From Triglochin maritima (lineage: Eukaryota > Streptophyta > Magnoliopsida > Alismatales > Juncaginaceae): a stretch of 64,000 bases of DNA. The stretch is taken from assembly GCA_963682175.1 (NCBI GenBank), contig OY821771.1, forward strand, positions 14,011,001-14,075,000, in the 5' to 3' direction. The number at the start of each line of letters is the position of its first letter. Position 1 is the first letter of the stretch. Both the position numbers and the translations under genes were made by a program. Below, piece after piece: positions 1 to 10,525 of the stretch. The notes under the pieces were generated by a model. That model saw only the letters and a list, made by a program, of their open reading frames with translations, was not told the DNA's origin and made no database searches.

Positions 1-82
1 CTCATAACTCTTAATTTTTATGATTAACAAATTAATATTATGCATAACTTCAATTAGCACATCATATATCATATTGTTAAAT

Positions 83-85
<3 letters not shown>

Positions 86-117
<32 letters not shown>
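86..117. repeat. (AT)n microsatellite
   Basis: A pure alternating AT tract of about 32 bases. No gene is attached to it. Confidence 0.95.
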
Positions 118-120
<3 letters not shown>

Positions 121-1199
121 ATATCACTAACATTGTAGGTGCTCAAACCGAAGAACTAATCAACTTCAAGATAAAAATTCAAGACTTGTAATCAAAGCTT
201 AAGGAGAAGACATGTAATTTTCATTTTACTTGAATATTGAAGGGTTTGTACACATGAAAATAAGGGAAAGGAAAATGAATTCCTTTTGACTATTCTTAAT
301 TTCCTTGTGTTTGTGCCATTTTAGGAAAAGGAAACCATTTGCCTTTGGTTTCCCAAGTATGAATCAAGTTCCTTGTTTCATTTTCTCTCCTCCCCTCTCA
401 ATTCTCATGATACCAACAGAAGTCTCCAATCTCATGCACCCACTACCACCCACCGCCACCACGACTCCGATGAGCGTCTCCGGCGAGCTACTTCGATGAT
501 TTTTTCCGACGAGTATCCACCAAGAGTAGAGTAGAGTATACTCGGCATTGGAGAATCATTGTTTAATGTGAACCAATTGATCTGAAGCTTGTCTGAAGAT
601 CCTGAACCTGCTACTCCGATAAACGTTTCCGACAAGCAGGTCTGGTGAACTTTCCCGATGAGATTTTTCGATGAGCATCTTTGGCGAGCTTCTTCAATAA
701 CATACTCTAACGAACTTCTCCAGGGACGCACTCCGATGAGTTTAAATGTTTGTTTTTATTGTTAACATTAACTTAATACACATTATATTATGAAGAAAAT
801 ATCTATATGTTACAATAATTTTATACATTCGTATTTGTTATTGTTGATTTGAATTTAAATTTGAATCTATGTTATTGTTAACGTGAACTTAATTTGTTGA
901 ATATTAACATTACTGTATATTGACATTTATTGTTGTAAAACTATTGTTTTTAAATCTTCATATTTTTGTTTAAAAATTAAAATATATCTGTAAATGATAT
1001 GTACAAACAATTGGAATTTATTTTCTGTCGTATTCCAGAGACAGACGTAAACAACAGAATTCTGTTAAAGGAAAATTACTTTCTACTGGGTTTTGTTTGC
1101 TTCAACTTTCTATTTAACTGTTAATTTCACTTTAAGTTGCATTTTGTTCCACTAACACCCCCTTAGGATCAAATGTACACTTGTAGCACCAAAGGCATA
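118..1199. other. AT-rich stretch without a recognised gene
   Basis: No convincing gene seen. Between about 465 and 740 a degenerate phrase of the type TCCGATGAGC/TCCGGCGAGC recurs several times, so the small open frames there (305-499 +, 432-731 -) look like products of a decayed repeat and not genes. Confidence 0.5.
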
Positions 1200-2132
1200 T
1201 CCGACTAAATCGGTCGACCGTCAACCCTTTGGTCAACCAAAATTATCCTAGCAAGTGATCAAATTCATTTTGGTCCACCCAAACTCTTGAGTTAGTAACT
1301 TTAGATCCTTACTGGAATAATCAATTCGGACAATCGAAATTTATTCGGTCATCTGGAATATTTGCTAAGAGAAATTCCAATATTTACTAGAATTCTCATT
1401 TTAGTCCACGGTTGTCCATTTGGTCATCTGTATTTCAAACGATCAAATCTGACGTGACAAACTCTCATTGGCCCACGTGGCAAAAATCCGTTGAGAATTC
1501 TCAACGGACTTATTTTTTGTCATCAAGCACAAACCATACATTAGGATGAAATTTCGAGGACTTATTCCGGAGTCACGCCTCTTCTTGCACGACGTTGGAG
1601 TTGTGCTTCGCTGAAGTTGTTGGCCACCCGGTCACCGGAGGGGAGAGGGTGGTTTCGTGGGGGAGGAGGGAGAAAGGTTAGGAGACTGCCAGAGAGGGAT
1701 GGGTTTTGTTTCAAGCAACCATGAGAAAAGGAAAGACTTGAATGCAAAATAATGCACCATCATTACTTGCCAAAATCCTTCAAATTCAAATGTTTGCAAA
1801 TAAACAAAGATCATCCCTTGCTGACTAGGATGTCACGTCATCCTCCTTAGTCCAGTCAACCCTACACGCCCGAACCTAAGCAAGTGTCAAATTTAACAAC
1901 CAATAAGCCCCGATCGACCCGAATGAGTGAATCGGTTGCAAACCTGCCTGATCAGTCACACCTACTTACGATTCGATTTTACTCGCCTAAAAAGTAAACT
2001 TTTCCCAAAAAGAATTTTTTTCCGAACTGAAACATAAACATACAAAACATACATCAAACGCACAAATAACACATAAGCAAGCATAAAGATGAAATAAGAT
2101 TTTATTAAAGTACCAGGAGAGCGTGTCTTATA
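1200..2132 (-). repeat. Tekay-like 3' LTR, 5' part (truncated)
   Basis: Read on the minus strand, the end of the Ty3 pol region is followed by the usual Tekay signature: an ATTTCGAGGACGAAATT block (about 2150-2170), a purine tract AAGTGGGTAGG (2133-2146) and then TATAAGACACG, where these LTRs normally begin TGTAAGAC. The same opening, TGTAAGACC with a similar following sequence, is seen on the plus strand at 50321, which supports the LTR call. The distal end of this LTR was not found. The left border is a guess, and the terminal TG appears mutated to TA. Confidence 0.55.
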
Positions 2133-2337
2133 ACCTACCCACTTAAATAAATTTCGTCCTCGAAATTTGCTATTCCTAACTCTCAACAAAAAGCTCAGGA
2201 TACAAACTTCTCACATCATCCTCACACTCCCAAGTGACCTCACTCACACTGTGGTGCTGCTAACAAACCTTCACCATCGGAATGGTCTGACCCCTCAACT
2301 GCCGCTCTGCACGCTCCAGAATCTCGAGAGGACCAAC

Positions 2338-3409
2338 CTATCTTGGACTCAGCTTCCCTTTTTGTCTGAATCTCATCACGCCCTTCGCAGGTGAAATCTT
2401 CAGAAAAACGTCATCTCCGACCTCGAACTGCAGCTCCCGACGCTTCCTATCCACATAAGTCTTCTGCCTGTCCTGAGTCACTTCCAATCTGCGCCGGATC
2501 AGATCCACACGGTCATCATAGAACTGCACAATCTCTGGCCCCAATAACTATCTTTCTCCCACCTCACTCCAGCAGAGAGGTGAATGACAAGGTCGGCACA
2601 CAGAGCCTCGTACGGTGTCATACCAATGCTCGCGTGATAATTGTTGTTGTAGGCAAACTCCACCAACGACAGATGATCGTCCTATCTCCCAACAAGAATT
2701 AACGCACAAGCCCTGGGCATATCCTCCAAAGTATGAATCGTCATCTCTGACTTCCAGTCGGTTTGAGGATGAAACGTCGTGCTGAACTTCAGCTTCGTCC
2801 CCAACGCCTTATACATGCTCTCCCAGAATCTCGAACTGCAACGGGGGTCCCGATCTGAGATAATAGATACATGAATTCTGTGCAATCTGACTATCTCCGA
2901 GAGGTAAAGCTTCGTCAGAGCCTCCAAGGATGTTGTCACTCGAATCGCCAGAAAATTAACGGTCTTCGTTAGACGATCCACGATCACCCAGATAGCATCG
3001 TGCGAACGACTGGTTCTCGGCAATCCCGTGAAAAAATCCATAGTCATGTGCTCCAACTTCCACTCCGGAAGTTGGATCCTCTACATCATGCTTGCTGGAC
3101 GTTGGTGTTCAATCTTAACCTGCTGACAAACTAAGCACCTCAAGACAAATTCAACAACATCGTGCTTCATTCCTCTCCACCAGAAACTGCGTTGCAGGTT
3201 CTTATACATTTTAGTACTACCCGGATGCATGGTGTACTTAGAGTCGTGGGCATCTCCAAAATCTCCTGCCTCAGTTCATCAACATTCAGAACCCACAGCC
3301 GATCCCGAAATCGTAGACCTCCATCCTCTGCAACCCGTAACTTAGAACCCTCAATCTCGGACGCCTGAAGCAAGGAACTCGACTTCGGATCTTCACCCTG
3401 CTTCTGCAC
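2338..3409 (-). pseudogene. Ty3 integrase region (broken)
   Basis: Three minus-strand blocks give an ordered integrase. The zinc-binding N-terminal part is at about 3409-3120. The catalytic core (3056-2682) has HMTMDFFTGLP, IWVIVDRLTK, SIISDRDPR and FHPQTD. The C-terminal part (2544-2338) has VYVDRKRRELQFEVGDDVFLK-type text followed by the usual FRQKGKLSPR. The family inserts element cDNA into the host chromosome. A stop codon separates the zinc region from the core, and further frame changes separate core and C-terminus, so no full protein can be made. A chromodomain is expected after this point in chromoviruses but I could not read one. Confidence 0.8.
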
Positions 3410-3429
3410 TATCCTCTGGACGATAATCG

Positions 3430-4839
3430 GTTGAACTCACAAGCTAGCCAACCCCACTCGGCCAGTCTCCTCCACGAATGGATGCCAATCCGCCAGATCT
3501 TCCAACAACCTCCACTTCTGAATCCTCAAGTGGGCAACAGAGCCTTCCCACTTCCTGTTAAGAGCTGCCTCGATGGATACGCCACGACCCTCTCATGCTG
3601 CATAAGCACACAACCCAAGCCAGTCCTCGAAGTGTCACTGCAGATCATGAAGCCACCTGATCCGCTTGGAAGTTTCAACACCGGTGCTGAAGTCAACCTC
3701 CTCTTCAACTCCTGGAATGCCTCCTCGCACTTCCGTGACCACTCGAACTTCACTCCATTCCTGGTCAACGTCGTCAATGGTGCCACGATTTCGGAGAAAT
3801 CCTAGATGAATCACCAGTAATAACCCGCGAGTCCAACAAAATTCCTAATCTCTGACACATTGGTTGACACCTTCCAGTCCAGGACAACCTCAACCTTACC
3901 AGGGTCCGCCATAATGCCGTCCCTCGACACCACGTGCCCAAGGAAGGCCACCTGCTCCAACCAAAACTCGCACTTTGAAAATTTCGCGAACAACTGTTTT
4001 TTTCCGTAGAATCTCAAATACGGTAGTTAGATTCTCTTCATGTTGCTCCATGTTTGACGAGTAAATCAGGATATCATCCACGAACACAATCACGAACTAA
4101 CCCATGAATGGCTTGAACACGCAGTTCATCAGATCCATAAAAGTCATCGGCGCATTGGTCAATCCAAACGACCTCAACAAAAACTCGAAGTGACCAAAGC
4201 ACGTCTGGAACGCCATCTTCTGAACATCCTCGCTCTTAATCATCAGCTGGTGGTACCCAGACCTCGATCAAACTTGGAGAACACCTTCGCCGTTTGCAGT
4301 TGGTCAAACAAGTCATCAATTCTCGGCAGGGGATATCGATTCTTGATCGTCACCTTGTTCAGCATCCTGTAGTCGATACACATCCGCATCGACCCGTCCT
4401 TCTTCCCCAACATCACAAAAGATCCCCATGGTGAAACACCCAGTCTAATGAAATCCTTATCGAGAAGTTCCTGCAACTGCACCTTCAATTCTGCTAACTC
4501 CGCTAGAGGGATGCAGTATGGTGCCTTAGAGACGGGTGTCGTCCCAGCCAATAGGTCGATGGAAAACTCGATCACCCAAGGTGGAGGCATTCCTTGGATA
4601 TCGTCTGGGAACACATCCGAAAACTCCCAAACCACCTTAATCTCCTCTAGAGACTTGGTAGCCTTCTCGGTCGACACCACACTATCCAGGAACACGCAAC
4701 AGCCCTTCTCCAGCAGCTGACGAGCCTTCGGAGCAGAGATTACTACATGACCATCCCTACGCCGAACACCCTTGACCACGAACAAAAGTCCCTTTGGTCT
4801 GGAGATCACAACTCTCCTTTCCTGACAGAGAATGCACAC
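3430..4839 (-). pseudogene. Ty3 reverse transcriptase and RNase H (broken)
   Basis: RT begins in the frame 4839-4243, with the linker [18 protein letters not shown], then [40 protein letters not shown] and IDDLFDQLQ. It continues with the catalytic FVDD box (4093-3896) and [13 protein letters not shown] (4017-3811). RNase H follows in 3786-3526 with EWSRKCEEAFQELK, APVLKLP and CSDTSRTGLGCVLMQHERVVAYPSRQL. At least three frame changes interrupt the reading, one of them just after FDRG where RT palm would continue. The protein would copy element RNA into DNA, but this copy is dead. A near-identical second copy of everything to the right of 3757 is at 10526-12020. Confidence 0.85.
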
Positions 4840-5100
4840 ATTGTGGTTAGAATGTCAATCCATTCCTAGGATAACATCAAAATCTGATATTGGCAGAACA
4901 ACGAGATCAGCCGGAAAGTCTTAATCTCCCAACACCACTGACATCCTCGGAAGATACGTCCTCACAACAAGAACGTCGTCGATAGGAGTACTGACCTCCA
5001 AGCTGAAAGTTAGCTCCACCGGTTCCTTATCCACTACGGCCGCGAACCCCTCCAAAATGAAGGAATACGACCCCCACAATCAAAAAGTATCTTCGCATTA
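4840..5100 (-). pseudogene. Ty3 retropepsin region (broken)
   Basis: On the minus strand the text around 5090-5060 reads NAKILFDCGG, where this family has an aspartic protease active site (DSGA). One base is missing there, and a Cys stands where Ser is usual. Further on, FDVILGMD followed by a stop (about 4860-4850) is the flap-to-C-terminal hallmark of the same domain. The region is therefore a dead protease. It lies only about 150 bp after the primer-binding site, so the gag gene that should precede it is deleted. Confidence 0.65.
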
Positions 5101-5237
5101 TACCAGAAACAAGCATGCAAGAATGACTTATTACTAACTGAAATGCAGGTTCTAAAAGGAAAGAATTTACCGACAGGGTTTGGGCTTGATGCCCCACTGG
5201 AGAGTCTTCAGATTCTGTACACTTTTGGGACCGACAT

Positions 5238-5249
5238 GCTCTAATACCA
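5238..5249 (-). other. Primer-binding site (initiator tRNA-Met type)
   Basis: On the minus strand the 12 bases read TGGTATTAGAGC, one mismatch from the usual TGGTATCAGAGC complementary to the 3' end of initiator tRNA-Met. It belongs to the interrupted Tekay-like element. The Tekay LTR end (TTACA, minus strand, at about 13557) and this site were adjacent before E1 inserted. Confidence 0.8.
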
Positions 5250-5251
5250 AC
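5247..5251. other. Target-site duplication CCAAC, left
   Basis: CCAAC directly abuts the left LTR of E1 and is matched by CCAAC at 13552-13556, directly abutting the right LTR. Five bases is the normal Ty3 target duplication. It is embedded in the Tekay primer-binding site region. Confidence 0.8.
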
Positions 5252-6782
5252 TGATTGATCGTTTTATATTTAACCGCAAGTGCACGGCCGCGTTGAAGCG
5301 GTGGCAAATACGGGTCGTCCACTGGGAGGTGTGTCGACACTTGGTTTGTGTGAAGGCGAGAGGTAAAGAAAGGGAAGAAAGGTTGGTTACACTAGACTAC
5401 ACTAAGGTGCAAATGGAAATGGAAGAAAAGCAAGAAAACTAAACCCCAAAGGGGGTAGAGAAATAATGTGAACATAAAGAAGTGTGTGTGTGTGTGTTCA
5501 TTAAGCTCCTCACAACATGTAGTGCATGAAATCATAAAACTACATCCAACTTTGCCTCTACATGAATTAAGATAAAACTACATCATTAAAACATACAAGA
5601 CAATAATTGGAATGAAGCTACATGAACTCAAGTATAAAGACTATACCCTACTATGCCTCTACATGAATTAAGATTTCACTACATCATTAAAACATACAAG
5701 ACATTAGCTAAGGTAAAGGCAACAAGAGTACATACACTACAAATTATGTTTCCAATATTAACTTCATCCATATCCTAACCTTATCATTCCCCATAAAATA
5801 GGTCCACTAATCAAAGCATAAGCTAAGCTTCATTCAAGAGCATTAGCATATCAAAGATAAAAGTGAAAACCCATTAGATGGTTATGGAAATCATATAAAG
5901 CTCAAGGGATAAAGATAACACACACTTAATACACTACATGATTATATCACATATTTCTCCACCCCCCAAATGGGGATGGAACTACTCACTACTCATTACA
6001 CTAACTATACTAGAAAAAGAAAGCATAATACTGAAATGAAAGTTAACTAAGAAGGCAAGAAGCATTAAAGAAACATAAAAGGAAAGGAAAAACATGCACA
6101 AATTAAAAGACAAGATTAAAAGAAACTAGAAGAATTATTTTATTAACAAATGACTCACATTGAAGGTAGCATTCTTCTCCACCTTGAGTTTTTGCTTCAA
6201 GGCTCACTCCTTAGTAGAGAGAATGCCACCAAGCAATGGGTAATTACAATGGAAGGTGAAGAGTTCTATTTATAAGCATGGAAAAAGTTATTCGGGGACA
6301 ATCCCCCGATGTGGGACTAAAACCAATACCAAAAATAGCCTAACCGAACATTAATACAAGTCCAGGAGAAATTTCGACGGATCCTGAGCAATATGGACCG
6401 CCAATTAGCGGTCCAAAATTGTCGAATCGTGTTGGAATTTGTTGTGGGCTTTGCTTTCTGGTATTGTTGGTCTTTGATGCGGTTACTCGACTTGTTGGAG
6501 CTCCGACCCGAATAGAATTGGTAAAATACTCCCTATGATGGTGTGGAGTATTCTGTTTTGCTCTTAGGTCCTTCTGTCTTACATTCAGGTCCTTCTCCCT
6601 TGCATCTAGGTCCCTAGATCTCACCATTCAGTCCTTTTTCCCAGCTTTTGGGTCCTTTCATGCCTATTCTCTTCAAACCTCTTTATTCCTGAAAACTAAA
6701 CATAAAACTCGTCACGTAGCATTGCTTAGGTGTAAGATAATGGATATAAGATACAAATATGAGCATGAAATGATGTCAATCA
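5252..6782 (-). repeat. E1 3' LTR, 1531 bp
   Basis: Starts TG and ends CA on either strand with the inverted ends TGATTGA/TCAATCA. A polypurine tract lies on its internal side and the CCAAC duplication on the other. It contains a promoter (6267-6317) and, near 5486-5505, a short (GT)n run. It differs from the other LTR at about four positions over 1531 bp, so the insertion or a later conversion is recent. Confidence 0.9.
6267..6317 (-). promoter_or_regulatory. E1 LTR promoter: USE-like box plus TATA box
   Basis: On the minus strand the LTR has GTCCCACATCG (6317-6307), then 32 bases, then TATAAATA (6274-6267). The first box matches the upstream sequence element RTCCCACATCG of plant snRNA genes, and the spacing is close to the roughly 33 bp of the RNA polymerase II class of those genes (family values from memory). 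Transcription would start about 30 bp after the TATA box and run into the LTR's R-U5 part. Confidence 0.65.
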
Positions 6783-8445
6783 AATACCCCCACACCTAAG
6801 TTTTTGCTAGTCTCGAGCAAAACAAAGAAAGAGAAAAACAAACGAGAAACAAGAAATCCTAACTCACTTTCGTAGGAATCACGGTTGCACTTAGCACGTG
6901 CAACAAGCCGTTAAACCTCTTTGTTGCCAAGGAGGAGGAGTGTTGTCTGCTGAGGGTTTTCAGCGGATATACCCACAAAATCCGAACAAGATGCATTATT
7001 GTATCTAGACCTCGACTCGTTGGAAATATTTTGTCGATCAATGGACGCGGTAATGCTACGGGCCGACTCTATATAGGTGATCAGTCCACACCTCTACCCT
7101 AATGAACCATTCGTGCAAGTTAAATAAGGAATTATGTGAAAGACATGGACAACCTCAACATCCTCAAGTGCTACAAAGTGTAAAGTCCATTAAGGTTCTT
7201 ATTTGCATTATCATATTTTTTTGTCTTTTTGTTTCTTTTCACTTTTTTTTTCTTTTACTTTTTATTAGTTGGAGCTTCATTCTCCCTGGGTCAGGTTCCG
7301 TGCATCATTGCCCATGAGGACTTACACTATCACGTACACCTTTCCCCACATCTCCACATAGGGCAATCCCTACCACCCGTGTAACGGGAGTTCAATCGGC
7401 GCGTCCCAAGTCAGATGACTCGAAAGCACCAGGCACAAAGTCCCCTCAGACCTACTTTCCCGAGTGATAGGAGCCGTGCGAGAAGAGAGAACATCTACTC
7501 ACTTATTTCTTATCTACACATGAACCAAAACCCCTACACTAATGTCTCACAACAAGATTAAGATGGTCCTTGACTACAACAAACTTCATTAAGTTAACAG
7601 ACACGAATTATTGACTCACTAGGTTCAGGGTGGACTTCATTAAATGTTTGAGCACTGAAACCCTATGATTACTCACCCCCAAGGGAAAACTGGGGTGCAT
7701 CCTAACGACTCGATAAATCCTAAAGCGACGTACTAGATATCCTAATGCATCAAGTTCAAGACAATTTTGGGAGCTTTCTTTTTACTTTGTCTCTCAACGG
7801 TTTTGCACATGCTAAACACACGCAAAACCCACAAAACATTTTCTTTCGAAAACACATGAAGATTTTGAAAGAAATGTGAAAATTTTGAAGCATTAGGCAA
7901 GCAAAAGAAGACAAGTCACCCAAGGATCATGGCAAGCAGATATATCGATATTAAATGCAGCACACTATCATGACCCTAACAATGCAAACAAAAGAAAACA
8001 AAATCAAAGGAAAAAGACTCGACTATGTACACACGTAAAACACCCCCCCACACCTTCTTCATGCATTGTCCTCAATGAATGCAAGCAAGATACTACATGG
8101 ATTGATGCATAAAAAGGAGAGATCTCACCAACATGAAGTACAAAGGGAAGTGCAAGGTCATGTTGATGGACATAACCCGAATTCCCTCAAAACCTGTGAG
8201 ATGCTAAAGAAGGGATACAAATACGTGAAAGAAATGGAGCCCAAATACACAAGGGTTGGGGCTCACAACAATCAATGCTCACTGAAGGAGTCTTTTATTG
8301 TACCTCTTTTTTTCTTTTTTTTTCTTTTTTCTCTTTTTTTTGTTTTTTTTTTGTTTTTTTTTTCTTTTTTTTATATAACTATGTACAAACATAAGTTCCC
8401 ATCTTCATTTGTCAAAAGACATCAAATGGGAACCTCAAGAGTGGG
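6783..8445 (-). other. E1 internal non-coding 3' region
   Basis: No coding frame. It lies between the gag-like ORF and the polypurine tract and includes T-rich runs (7218-7260 and 8305-8372 on the plus strand). The portion 6783-8050 is recognisably repeated, in opposite orientation, at 57395-58715, so it is a conserved part of this element family, perhaps for packaging or processing of its RNA. Confidence 0.6.
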
Positions 8446-9936
8446 TCAATGCACTTGGAAAGGGAACATGACACCACGTGGGGCCAGAATACGCATGCGT
8501 AGGCCCCCTTCACAAAGAGCACCAGATGAAATGAGAGGTTCATGAATTGGACGCAAAGGCGTCTCATTCAAAGGATCAAACTGAAAGAGCTTGAACCTCT
8601 CGAGAGTTTGGGAAATAAGGGGCAACGGAAGAAAAATATCTCCCGTTGCGGAACTGAAGTTATGATCATCAATCCAAACTCTCCAACCAACAGGCTGGTG
8701 GGTCGGAACGAGGTCAAGCACCTCGTTATGCATGTCCAACTCACCAGGAGAACAGGAAGTGGGTCTCATACCCAAGGTATCCTCCAAGGAACTCCTAATA
8801 CCCTCATGAGCAATGTGGTTGTTTGATGTTCCATCATTTCCAAGATGATCAGGAACAATAGTGAGAGGCAAACTCTCATCAGGTTGTTTGAAGTTGAGGG
8901 TACTAGGGAGCTCTTGCTCCACCAGAGGTGAGTCCTTAGGAGGTACAACAATAAGATCATGTGGCTCAAGGGCCACGGGACAAAAAGGTAAGGCACAAAC
9001 CTGTGCCGACTCATAATAGAACTGGTCCAAGTTATTCTCAATTTGAATCGAATCCTCCACTAAGTGATCGTGAATTGAAACTCCAAGTCCCTCAGACTGA
9101 CTAGGAGTTTGACTTTGAAAGGTTGTGCTTTGAATTTGTGGATGTGGTGGTGGTTCGATATCAAAAGAAGAATCCTCATGTTGACAAGAAAGGTTACTCT
9201 CCTCACATTCACGTAATTTCTGCGACATTTGACTCACTTGCAGTGTCATATTTTGTATGGACTGTTGAGTGGTTTCCATGAACGTAAGGAAAGTTTGTTT
9301 CAAGGAATCAGGTATGCGGTCAACGATGAGGTCCAAGTCAGAGCTTGGGAAATTTTGGGGTTGGGTGTGGATGGGCTGAGAATGAGTCCAATGATTTGGG
9401 GTGGGGTGTTGGTAGAATTCTGGGTATTCGGGAGGAGGATACTGGGGTGAACATGAAGTATAAGAATTTGAAAAAGAATTGTCACCCCATGAATCCATCA
9501 CTCTCGGATTGTACGCGGATGCGTAATGGTCATAATGAGCATTTTCGGAAAATGTGTGCTCATACTCAGGCTCTGGGGGAACATAAGGACATTCCCCGAA
9601 ATCATGACCACTCAACCCACAATAGTGACACGGTACGGCTACTGGAGCCACCGGTGCACCCATGTCATCTACCACATGCATGAAAGAGGCCAAAGGTTCT
9701 TGTAATGTCTCAGATTGATGACCAACATATGATCCGACGTAACTAGATGGTGGTCTAGTAGTCGGTGCCTCTCTCATATTACCCCAATATGAAGATTGCT
9801 CAGTCACACAATTGCGATTATCCCAACCATACGGGGTGTTCGTCTGAGCCACCCCAGGTTGCATGGGTCCGGAGTACCAGGGAGAATCGTCCTGGTCCCA
9901 ACAATGATATGGATGGTCGCCCATGTAACCATCCAT
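8446..9936 (-). CDS. Gag-like protein with one CCHC zinc knuckle, 496 aa
   Basis: An uninterrupted minus-strand frame from an ATG in a short leader context. The N-terminus is rich in W, Y, P and G (MDGYMGDHPYHCW). A zinc knuckle CHYCGLSGHDFGEC has C103, C106, H111 and C116 in the CX2CX4HX4C spacing of retroelement nucleocapsids. After it come a low-complexity P/Q/S/H region and a weak amphipathic part (about 205-250, DLDLIVDRIPDSLKQTFLTFMETTQ) that could be a short coiled segment. No clear capsid fold precedes the knuckle, which is unusual for gag. The intact frame over 1.5 kb suggests selection or youth. Its role is presumably to bind and package element RNA, using enzymes made by another element. 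Family assignment rests on the knuckle and the LTR context. Confidence 0.7.
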   Translation of the reverse strand: MDGYMGDHPYHCWDQDDSPWYSGPMQPGVAQTNTPYGWDNRNCVTEQSSYWGNMREAPTTRPPSSYVGSYVGHQSETLQEPLASFMHVVDDMGAPVAPVAVPCHYCGLSGHDFGECPYVPPEPEYEHTFSENAHYDHYASAYNPRVMDSWGDNSFSNSYTSCSPQYPPPEYPEFYQHPTPNHWTHSQPIHTQPQNFPSSDLDLIVDRIPDSLKQTFLTFMETTQQSIQNMTLQVSQMSQKLRECEESNLSCQHEDSSFDIEPPPHPQIQSTTFQSQTPSQSEGLGVSIHDHLVEDSIQIENNLDQFYYESAQVCALPFCPVALEPHDLIVVPPKDSPLVEQELPSTLNFKQPDESLPLTIVPDHLGNDGTSNNHIAHEGIRSSLEDTLGMRPTSCSPGELDMHNEVLDLVPTHQPVGWRVWIDDHNFSSATGDIFLPLPLISQTLERFKLFQFDPLNETPLRPIHEPLISSGALCEGGLRMRILAPRGVMFPFQVH

Positions 9937-10525
9937 CTCAACAGAGAACTCTCGAGTCGATCACTCTCACCACCACGAGGCCAAGCTCGCAAAAAGTGCT
10001 CGACTCGACCCTAAAACGCTACAGAGAGTGTAAAGGGGAGGAGACTATAACGTAGAAGAAGGTGAGAAGAAGATGACTCAGAGGAGAAAGGAAGAATCCC
10101 TAGAGCTAGCGAGGGTACAGAGTGAAGGTAGAAGCCTAACTAGCAAGCATGGCTCAAACAATGTAAGGCAATGGGTCCTTAGGTTAGACGACGCCTAACT
10201 TCGAGGTCACTAGCCTCGACACGCCTCACCTCCCTACAACGAGGACCACAATGCCCAGCAAGTGATACCAGATCTGGAGATCCAGTAACTCTTACTATCG
10301 ACAAGGTAGGCAACGCCGATCAGATCATGACGGTCTCAACTAGATTACTCTCCTAGTGCGCCCGCAATCCTAGGGCCAATGTCTACTTGCTTTTAGTTAA
10401 GGCTTTATTAAGAGTGGTTTTTGGGGCCAAGGAAAGGGTGATGAAATCCCCCACCTTATCTTTTATGGGACAGCCCCACCTTAGTAGCGTTTTGAGCTTA
10501 AATCTAGCAATCAATCACTCCAATC
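9937..10525 (-). other. E1 leader remnant upstream of gag
   Basis: Non-coding minus-strand leader of the gag-like ORF. A TGGTATCACTTGC stretch (about 10273-10261) resembles a Met-type primer-binding site, but the bases before it do not match the end of the E1 LTR, so it is probably not the functional site. At 10525/10526 the sequence changes abruptly to the Tekay copy. Confidence 0.5.

Noticed and set aside
305..731. Small frames on both strands (64 and 99 aa)
   Set aside because: Low-complexity repeat of TCCGATGAG-type words; no family features.
10261..10273. TGGTATCACTTGC as E1's primer-binding site
   Set aside because: The 250 bp before it do not resemble the end of the E1 LTR.
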